Shown in pieces: positions 59,014 to 64,000 of a DNA stretch of 64,000 bases. The translations under genes and the position numbers were made by a program. The notes under the pieces are model-generated. The model made no database searches, was not told the origin of the DNA, and worked only from the letters and a program-made list of their open reading frames with translations. This DNA comes from Alphaproteobacteria bacterium (GTDB lineage: Bacteria; Pseudomonadota; Alphaproteobacteria; Micropepsales; Micropepsaceae): the NCBI GenBank assembly GCA_015654635.1, contig JAATGP010000008.1, forward strand, positions 1-64,000, given 5' to 3'. Each line of letters starts with the position of its first letter. Within the stretch, counting starts at the first letter, position 1.

Positions 59014-60114
59014 TTAGCGCGCAGGATGCAGGAGTTCTGCGACCGCCCCTTGCGCCCGGGCGTTTTCCTCCGGCAGGCCGATGGTGATGCGCACCCAGTG
59101 GTCGAAAGGCGCAAAGGCACGGGCGATTTCAATGCCGCGCGAGCGCAAGGCTGCGGCGATTTCAGGGTGCGGTCGTCCGGTTTCGAAGAAGACGAAATTT
59201 CCCACGGCGTTCGCGTGCCGGATATGGAAGCGGGCAAAGAATGCGTTCCATTTCTCGCGTTCGGCCGCCACCTTCAACCGGGTCGCCTCCACAAAGCCCG
59301 CGTCATCCAGACTGGCCGAGACCGCGGCAAGCGTCAGACGGTTGAGGCTATGCGGAGCGCCGATGCCTTTGCGTTTGAGAGCGGCGGCAAGGCCAGCGGG
59401 CGCCACGGCATAGCCCATCGCCAAACCTGCCAGGCCGTAAATCTTGTCGAAGGTGCGGAAGACCACCACATTGTCTCCTGCCCGGGTCAGATCGACCACC
59501 GAACGTGCGGCAAAATCCGGCAGGTATTCGAGATAGGCCTCGTCGACGATCACGGTCGTCTTTTGCGCCAGCGCCTGCACGAACTGCTTGAACCGTTTGG
59601 TGTCGCTGACCGTGCCGCTGGGGTTGTGAGGATTGACGAGGTAGACCGCGCGGGTGCGGGCGCCAATCCGCGCCGCGATGGCATCAAGATCGTTCTCCAG
59701 CGTTGCGTTCAGCGGCACCCCGATGACGATGCCGCCTGCGGGTGCCACCGCATCGACAAGCGCCGTATATCCCGGCTCGGAATAGACAAACTCGCCGCCG
59801 GGTCCGCCATCCAGCGCCAGATACAGGCCCAGAAGATCGAGAATTTCTCCCAGCACAATCTGCTCGGCGGCGATGGCTTCGCGCTTGGCGATTTGGTGCG
59901 CGAGAGCCTCGGCTTCGCCGCCGCTATAGCGGCAAAGCTTGGCGAACTCGCCCGCAATGGCAGCGCTCGCTCGCGGCGAAGGGCCAAAAGGGTTTTCGTT
60001 CAGCGCTAAAGACACCATTCCTCCTTGGGGTTGGGCCACAGCCGGAAGGCTCAGCAAGGCCAAACCGGCACCAATCGATCCTCGACGGGTCATACCGTCA
60101 GCCGCCATGCGCAT
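59014..60114 (-). CDS. Class I/II PLP aminotransferase, HisC-like, with Tat signal
   Basis: 366 residues. The fold-type I aminotransferase signature includes SLALNENPFGPSP, YLVNPHNPSGTVSDT, VIVDEAYLEYLP and the PLP-lysine region FRTFDKIYGLAGLAMGY. This is the histidinol-phosphate aminotransferase subgroup. The N-terminus has a twin-arginine signal (MTRRGSIGAGLALLSLPAVAQ), so it appears exported. ATG 60114 has GAGGAGG about 8 bases upstream. No other his genes are nearby, so a role in histidine synthesis is unlikely. Its substrate is unknown. Confidence 0.82.
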   Translation of the reverse strand: MRMAADGMTRRGSIGAGLALLSLPAVAQPQGGMVSLALNENPFGPSPRASAAIAGEFAKLCRYSGGEAEALAHQIAKREAIAAEQIVLGEILDLLGLYLALDGGPGGEFVYSEPGYTALVDAVAPAGGIVIGVPLNATLENDLDAIAARIGARTRAVYLVNPHNPSGTVSDTKRFKQFVQALAQKTTVIVDEAYLEYLPDFAARSVVDLTRAGDNVVVFRTFDKIYGLAGLAMGYAVAPAGLAAALKRKGIGAPHSLNRLTLAAVSASLDDAGFVEATRLKVAAEREKWNAFFARFHIRHANAVGNFVFFETGRPHPEIAAALRSRGIEIARAFAPFDHWVRITIGLPEENARAQGAVAELLHPAR

Positions 60115-60277
60115 ATCGTGCCTCCTCGGCTTATTATAGGAGTGGTTGCGGCCTCTTCTGCAACGGCCAGTTGCTCTCTTTGTCGCAGTGTGCAATCTAC
60201 ATTAAGTTGATAGACTAAATATATAACTTACATCTTCGGTTTGTAGTTTATCCGTTTTGCTTGCAGAGGAGGTTACA

Positions 60278-60340
60278 ATGAAGGTTGCGCTGAAACGATA
60301 CCCCAAATCCGCTTTGGCCCTCTCTAACAAGCATCACTAG
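60278..60340 (+). CDS. 20-residue peptide ORF (possible leader peptide)
   Basis: ATG 60278 is preceded by GAGGAGG at 5-6 bases, one of the best ribosome sites in the window. The peptide is basic (starts MKVALKRYPK) and ends NKHH before TAG at 60338. It lies 420 bases upstream of TBDT 5 on the same strand and is followed within 3 bases by a long stem. It could be an attenuator leader peptide, a small stand-alone protein, or chance. No known family is recognised. Confidence 0.45.
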   Translation: MKVALKRYPKSALALSNKHH

Positions 60341-60342
60341 CT

Positions 60343-60459
60343 TGCGAGCGGGCGGCGGCGCCTGCCTCAGCCCGTAAGGGAGCGGCAGGTGGCGTGGCAA
60401 GCCCGCTCGCACCAAATTGGCGGGGCGGAGAGGGGATGTTTCGCTCCCCGCTTGGTTTT
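60343..60459 (+). ncRNA. Structured region: 11-bp stem, inner stem and terminator-like hairpin
   Basis: TGCGAGCGGGC (60343-60353) pairs perfectly with GCCCGCTCGCA (60401-60411). Inside, CCTGCC (60361) pairs with GGCAGG (60384). A second hairpin, GCGGGG (60420-60425) with CCCCGC (60446-60451), is followed by TTGGTTTT. Together this looks like a small structured RNA or the attenuator of TBDT 5. I cannot match it to a known RNA class. Confidence 0.5.
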
Positions 60460-60525
60460 CCTGTGCGCCACAAGCATCGTGTTCGTGCAGAAGAAAATCT
60501 CTATACGGACTATACCGGATGCGTG

Positions 60526-60538
60526 CGGAACTGTTCCG
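60526..60538. promoter_or_regulatory. Palindrome before TBDT 5, candidate operator
   Basis: CGGAAC-T-GTTCCG, a perfect 13-bp palindrome. It is followed by an AT-rich stretch with TTGACT (about 60563) and GATAAT 18 bases later, a plausible sigma70-type promoter for TBDT 5. The regulator is unknown. Confidence 0.4.
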
Positions 60539-60759
60539 ATGCGAGATGTCTTAATGTATATTGACTAGATCAACAAACTATACAGATAATTTGCTTGTGG
60601 GTTGGAGTGTTGGCGAATGTGCAGGGGCGTTGTTCTTCATAAAGGCCGCAAACGCGGTTTGTGGGCCGAAGAACCCGGTTTTGGAAAATCAATCGAGGTG
60701 CTGGCTGCAAGACTGCGCCAGTAAGCGGGGCGCCGTCTGTGGTGCCAGAAGGGGTTATT

Positions 60760-63219
60760 ATGCGTAGAATTTCATCGGTATTGCTGGCGGGGGCAAGCGT
60801 TGCGGGGTTGTTTGGCGGAATCGCTGAGGCCGCCGCGCTTGAATCGTCGGGCTTCTCCAATGCGGAAACCGTGATTGTCACGGGCACACGCTTTTCCGGC
60901 ACGGCCGCGCTCGACAGCGCCGCGCCGATTTCCATTGTGGGCGCTGACGAGCTTGCCTCTGCGGGCAGGCCCGACTTGATCAGTGCCCTGAACGACACGG
61001 TACCGTCTTTCAACGCCGAAGCCCAAGGTTATGACCTTAGCGCGCTGACGTTGCAGGCGCGGCTGCGCGGTTTGTCGCCAAACGACACCCTCGTCCTCGT
61101 TAACGGCAAGCGCCGTCACAACACGTCGAATATCCATGCTGATGGCGCCGAGTTTGGCGCCTTCCAAGGCGCCGCCGCCGCGGATCTGAATTTTCTTCCA
61201 GTCAGCGCGATCGACCATATCGAAGTGTTGCAGGACGGAGCTGCAGCCCAATATGGCTCGGATGCCATCGCCGGTGTGATCAATATCATTCTGAAAAATC
61301 AGGATGATGGCGGCAGCGCCACGGCAACAGCCGGCCAATATTACAAGGGCGACGGCGACACGCTCTCCGGCGGTGCCAATATCGGTTTCAAACTCGGCGA
61401 TAAGGGCTTTCTCAATCTGACGGCGGAATCGCGTTATCACGGCTTTTCGCAGCGCGGCGGCACCGACATCCGCTTCTTCAACGAGGATGGCTCGGCCAAA
61501 ACCGGTCTCGGTTGGAAACCCGCCTCCATTCCGGGGGCACCTTACCTCAACCAATGGTCGGGTGATGCCGAATACAATCTGACCACGGTTTCGGCCAATG
61601 CCGGTTATGACTTCGGCGGCGTCGAGCTTTACGGCTTTGGCACCTATGGCGACAAGGTTGCCCAATCCAAGGAAAACTACCGCGCGCCGGACAAGGTGGT
61701 GTACGGCACCACCGAACTTTTCCCGCTTGGTTTCACGCCGCGCGAATATATCGGCGAGCGCGATTATGAGTTTACGATTGGCGCGCGCGGCGCGCTTTCG
61801 GGCTGGCTCTGGGACCTGTCCACCACCTATGGCAAGGATAGCATCGCGGTTCGCACCTTGAATTCGGCCAATGCGGCCATCTATGCCGCGACCGGCCATA
61901 CCACGACGGATTTTTACGATGGCGCTTTTGGCGCCTCGCAGTTCTCGATCAATGCCGATATCAACCACAGCTTCGATGTCGGTCTGGCGGGGCCGCTGGG
62001 CGTGGCGTTCGGCGGCGAATTTCGCGAAGACACCTACAAAATCAAAGCGGGTGAGCCCGATTCCTATTATGCCGGCGGCGCCCAATCCTTTCCCGGCTTC
62101 ACGCCGCAGGATGCGGGCTCCTACAGCCGCAAGAACTATGCGACCTATGTCGACTTTTCATTGGTGCCGATTGCCAACCTGAAAGTCGACCTAGCGGGCC
62201 GCTACGAGCACTTCTCCGATTTCGGGGATGCCACCATCGGCAAGGTCACGGCGCGGTATGACATCACGCCAAACTTCGCCCTGCGCGGCACGATCTCGAC
62301 GGGCTTTCGCGCGCCGACCCTTGCGGAGGAGAATTTCTCCGCCACCAATGTGGGGCCGAGCTGGGCTACCGTGGTGTTGCCGCCGGATTCTGCCGCGGCC
62401 AAGCTGGTCGGCATCAATCCTCTGAAGCCGGAAAAATCGACCCAGTTCAGCGCCGGCTTTGTCGCTCGCTTGTTCGACGGTCTGACGGCGACGCTGGATG
62501 CCTACAGCATCGTCCTGGGGGACCGCATCGTTTCCACCGGCAATCTCTATGGCAAGGGCGGGGCGGTGAATTCCGCCGCCATCAATGCCGCCATTGCCGC
62601 CCGCGGCATCGATGTTTCCAGTCCAGACTTTTCGGCGGTGAACATCAACATCTTCACCAACGGCATCAACACGCGCACACGCGGTCTTGACCTTGCGCTT
62701 TCCTATCGCAGCGATCTGGATGCGTGGGGAAGCATCGATTGGTCGCTGAACGGCAACTTCAATGAAACGGCTGTGACCCGCGTGGTGGCGACGCCATCGC
62801 AGCTTGCCGGTCAGTCACTTTACGATCTCACCGCGACGAGCAATCTGACCACCTCTTCGCCCAAGGAAAAGGTCTCGCTCGGCGCCCTGTATACGTTTGA
62901 CAGTTGGACGCTCGATCTGCACGAGACGATTTATGGCCCGAGCTATGAGTATAACTCGCCCGACGGTGGCGCCTATTATAAGAACGAGGTGAAGACGGCA
63001 GCGATCACCGATGCGGAAATCAGTTATAATTTCACCGGCTATTTCACCCTCACCTTCGGTGCCAACAACCTGTTCGACAAGCATCCAGAGGTCATCGGCC
63101 TGACGCCATCCGGTTCGATCACCACCGGCAATACGGCGCTTTACGACAACCCCAATCCCTATTCGCCCTATGGCACGAATGGCGGTTACTACTACACGCG
63201 CATCAGCACCAAGTTCTGA
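60760..63219 (+). CDS. TonB-dependent receptor 5
   Basis: 819 residues. Signal peptide (about 1-24), TonB-box-like ETVIVTGTRF, plug (SALTLQARLRGLSPNDTLVLVNGKRRH, DHIEVLQDGAAAQYGSDAIAGVINI) and barrel, ending YYYTRISTKF with C-terminal Phe. No STN domain. It belongs to a different TBDT subgroup than receptors 1-4. ATG 60760 has AAGGGG about 7 bases ahead; the longer frame from 60661 lacks a signal peptide. The substrate is unknown. Neighbours are an exported aminotransferase (divergent) and a Cys/Met PLP enzyme. Confidence 0.9.
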   Translation: MRRISSVLLAGASVAGLFGGIAEAAALESSGFSNAETVIVTGTRFSGTAALDSAAPISIVGADELASAGRPDLISALNDTVPSFNAEAQGYDLSALTLQARLRGLSPNDTLVLVNGKRRHNTSNIHADGAEFGAFQGAAAADLNFLPVSAIDHIEVLQDGAAAQYGSDAIAGVINIILKNQDDGGSATATAGQYYKGDGDTLSGGANIGFKLGDKGFLNLTAESRYHGFSQRGGTDIRFFNEDGSAKTGLGWKPASIPGAPYLNQWSGDAEYNLTTVSANAGYDFGGVELYGFGTYGDKVAQSKENYRAPDKVVYGTTELFPLGFTPREYIGERDYEFTIGARGALSGWLWDLSTTYGKDSIAVRTLNSANAAIYAATGHTTTDFYDGAFGASQFSINADINHSFDVGLAGPLGVAFGGEFREDTYKIKAGEPDSYYAGGAQSFPGFTPQDAGSYSRKNYATYVDFSLVPIANLKVDLAGRYEHFSDFGDATIGKVTARYDITPNFALRGTISTGFRAPTLAEENFSATNVGPSWATVVLPPDSAAAKLVGINPLKPEKSTQFSAGFVARLFDGLTATLDAYSIVLGDRIVSTGNLYGKGGAVNSAAINAAIAARGIDVSSPDFSAVNINIFTNGINTRTRGLDLALSYRSDLDAWGSIDWSLNGNFNETAVTRVVATPSQLAGQSLYDLTATSNLTTSSPKEKVSLGALYTFDSWTLDLHETIYGPSYEYNSPDGGAYYKNEVKTAAITDAEISYNFTGYFTLTFGANNLFDKHPEVIGLTPSGSITTGNTALYDNPNPYSPYGTNGGYYYTRISTKF

Positions 63220-63246
63220 GTGCGGCAATCTTCGCTGGAGGGGGCA

Positions 63247-63276
63247 GGGAGGCGGCGTATCGCCTCCCTTTCTATT
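63247..63276. terminator. Terminator between convergent genes
   Basis: GGGAGGCG (63247-63254) pairs with CGCCTCCC (63261-63268), followed by TTTCTATTT on the plus strand. It follows TBDT 5 by 27 bases and abuts the stop codon of the opposing gene. Confidence 0.8.
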
Positions 63277-64000
63277 TCAGGCAGACAGTGCCGCTTCGAG
63301 ATCGCCGATCAGGTCCGCGGCGTCTTCAATGCCCACCGATAAGCGTACCAGCGAATCCGAAATGCCGAGCCGCTGGCGCTGTGCGGGCGGAATGGTGGCA
63401 TGAGTCATAATGGCGGGATGTTCGATCAGACTTTCCACCGCGCCCAAACTCTCGGCCAAGGTGAAAATCTGACAGCGTTCCAAGAACCGCTTGGTGGCGC
63501 TAAGATCGCGGTCCAATTCCACCGAGATGATGCCGCCATAGCCGTGCATTTGCTTGCTGGCAAGGGCATGCTGGGGATGGCTGGTGAGGCCGGGATAGAT
63601 CACCGTCTTCACGGCCTTGTGCTTTTCCAGAAAGCGGGCGATCTGGAGCGCGTTGTGGCAATGGCGCTCCATACGCAGGGCCAGGGTTTTGACGCCGCGA
63701 TGCGCCAGAAAGCTGTCGAACGGCCCGGCAATGGCACCGACGGCGTTGTGCAGGAAGGCGAGGCGCTCGGCAAGATCGCCGCCTTCGCCCGCCACCGCCA
63801 CGCCGCCGATGATGTCGGAATGACCGTTGATATATTTGGTGGTGGAATGGACGACGATGGAAAAGCCATGCTCCAGCGGCCTTTGCACATAAGGGCTGGC
63901 AAAGGTGTTGTCGGCCACGGCGATCAGACCATGCGTCTTGGCCAGCACCCCGATGGCCGCCAAATCGACAATCTGCAAAAGCGGATTGGTCGGTGTTTCG
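63277..64000 (-). CDS. Cys/Met-metabolism PLP enzyme (cystathionine gamma-synthase/lyase type), partial
   Basis: At least 241 residues; the frame is open to the window edge, so the N-terminus is missing. Family signatures are ETPTNPLL, VADNTFASPYVQRPLEHG, the PLP lysine in HSTTKYINGHSD, and ESLGAVESLIEHPA with HATIPPAQR. These fit the trans-sulfuration family (MetB, cystathionine gamma-lyase, methionine gamma-lyase). The exact reaction cannot be fixed from this part. Confidence 0.88.
   Translation of the reverse strand, partial: ETPTNPLLQIVDLAAIGVLAKTHGLIAVADNTFASPYVQRPLEHGFSIVVHSTTKYINGHSDIIGGVAVAGEGGDLAERLAFLHNAVGAIAGPFDSFLAHRGVKTLALRMERHCHNALQIARFLEKHKAVKTVIYPGLTSHPQHALASKQMHGYGGIISVELDRDLSATKRFLERCQIFTLAESLGAVESLIEHPAIMTHATIPPAQRQRLGISDSLVRLSVGIEDAADLIGDLEAALSA

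Noticed and set aside
59014..63219. Methanobactin-like locus (short peptide, aminotransferase, TBDT)
   Set aside because: The peptide has no cysteine and no MbnB/MbnC-type genes are visible in the window.

Overview
The window looks like a chromosome segment of a diazotrophic alphaproteobacterium that degrades plant cell walls. The protein families point that way: Fe-only nitrogenase with DraT, Caulobacter/Xanthomonas-type TonB-dependent receptors (TBDTs), FecI/FecR signalling and Tat-exported enzymes. The species cannot be named from the sequence alone. No rRNA, tRNA or CRISPR array was seen.

Left edge (1-835): insertion-sequence debris. It holds the 3' end of an ISL3-type transposase gene, a 72-bp palindrome, and a broken IS21 element (istB start, istA end). 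Region 836-10832 is an alternative nitrogenase island on the minus strand. anfHDGKO, a gamma-glutamylcyclotransferase-like gene and draT appear to form one operon behind a consensus sigma54 promoter. Upstream, a PPOX-type flavoprotein gene, a class I glutamine amidotransferase gene and anfA form a second operon with its own sigma54-like promoter. Region 11040-12721 is a dipZ-type thiol-disulfide gene broken by an apparent 25-bp deletion.

Region 12869-28328 is uronoxylan/lignin-carbohydrate locus A. It has three CE15 glucuronoyl esterases, two closely related TBDTs (one with an STN signalling domain, one without), two Nif3-like proteins (one with a Tat signal), and a FecR/ECF sigma pair. The two TBDT-CE15 units are arranged back to back, as in an inverted duplication. 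Region 28623-30966 is a MarR / small membrane protein / MFS efflux unit.

Region 31224-43829 is the most unusual part. A UDP-glucuronate decarboxylase (UDP-xylose synthase) gene is followed by a 3,050-residue protein built almost entirely of about 370 Ser/Thr-rich octapeptide repeats. Thirty-four bases further on is a TPR/GT41 (SPINDLY/OGT-type) glycosyltransferase gene. I infer a dedicated glycosylation system for a giant repeat protein.

Region 43938-58989 is locus B. It has an STN-bearing TBDT with FecR and sigma genes, a divergent STN-less sister TBDT, then GH35, GH115 alpha-glucuronidase and a sialate-O-acetylesterase/CE20-like esterase. Together with locus A it encodes uptake, de-esterification and removal of glucuronic acid from glucuronoxylan. 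The right end (59014-64000) carries a Tat-exported HisC-like aminotransferase, a 20-codon ORF with a strong ribosome site followed by a structured hairpin region, a fifth TBDT, and a truncated Cys/Met-metabolism PLP enzyme.
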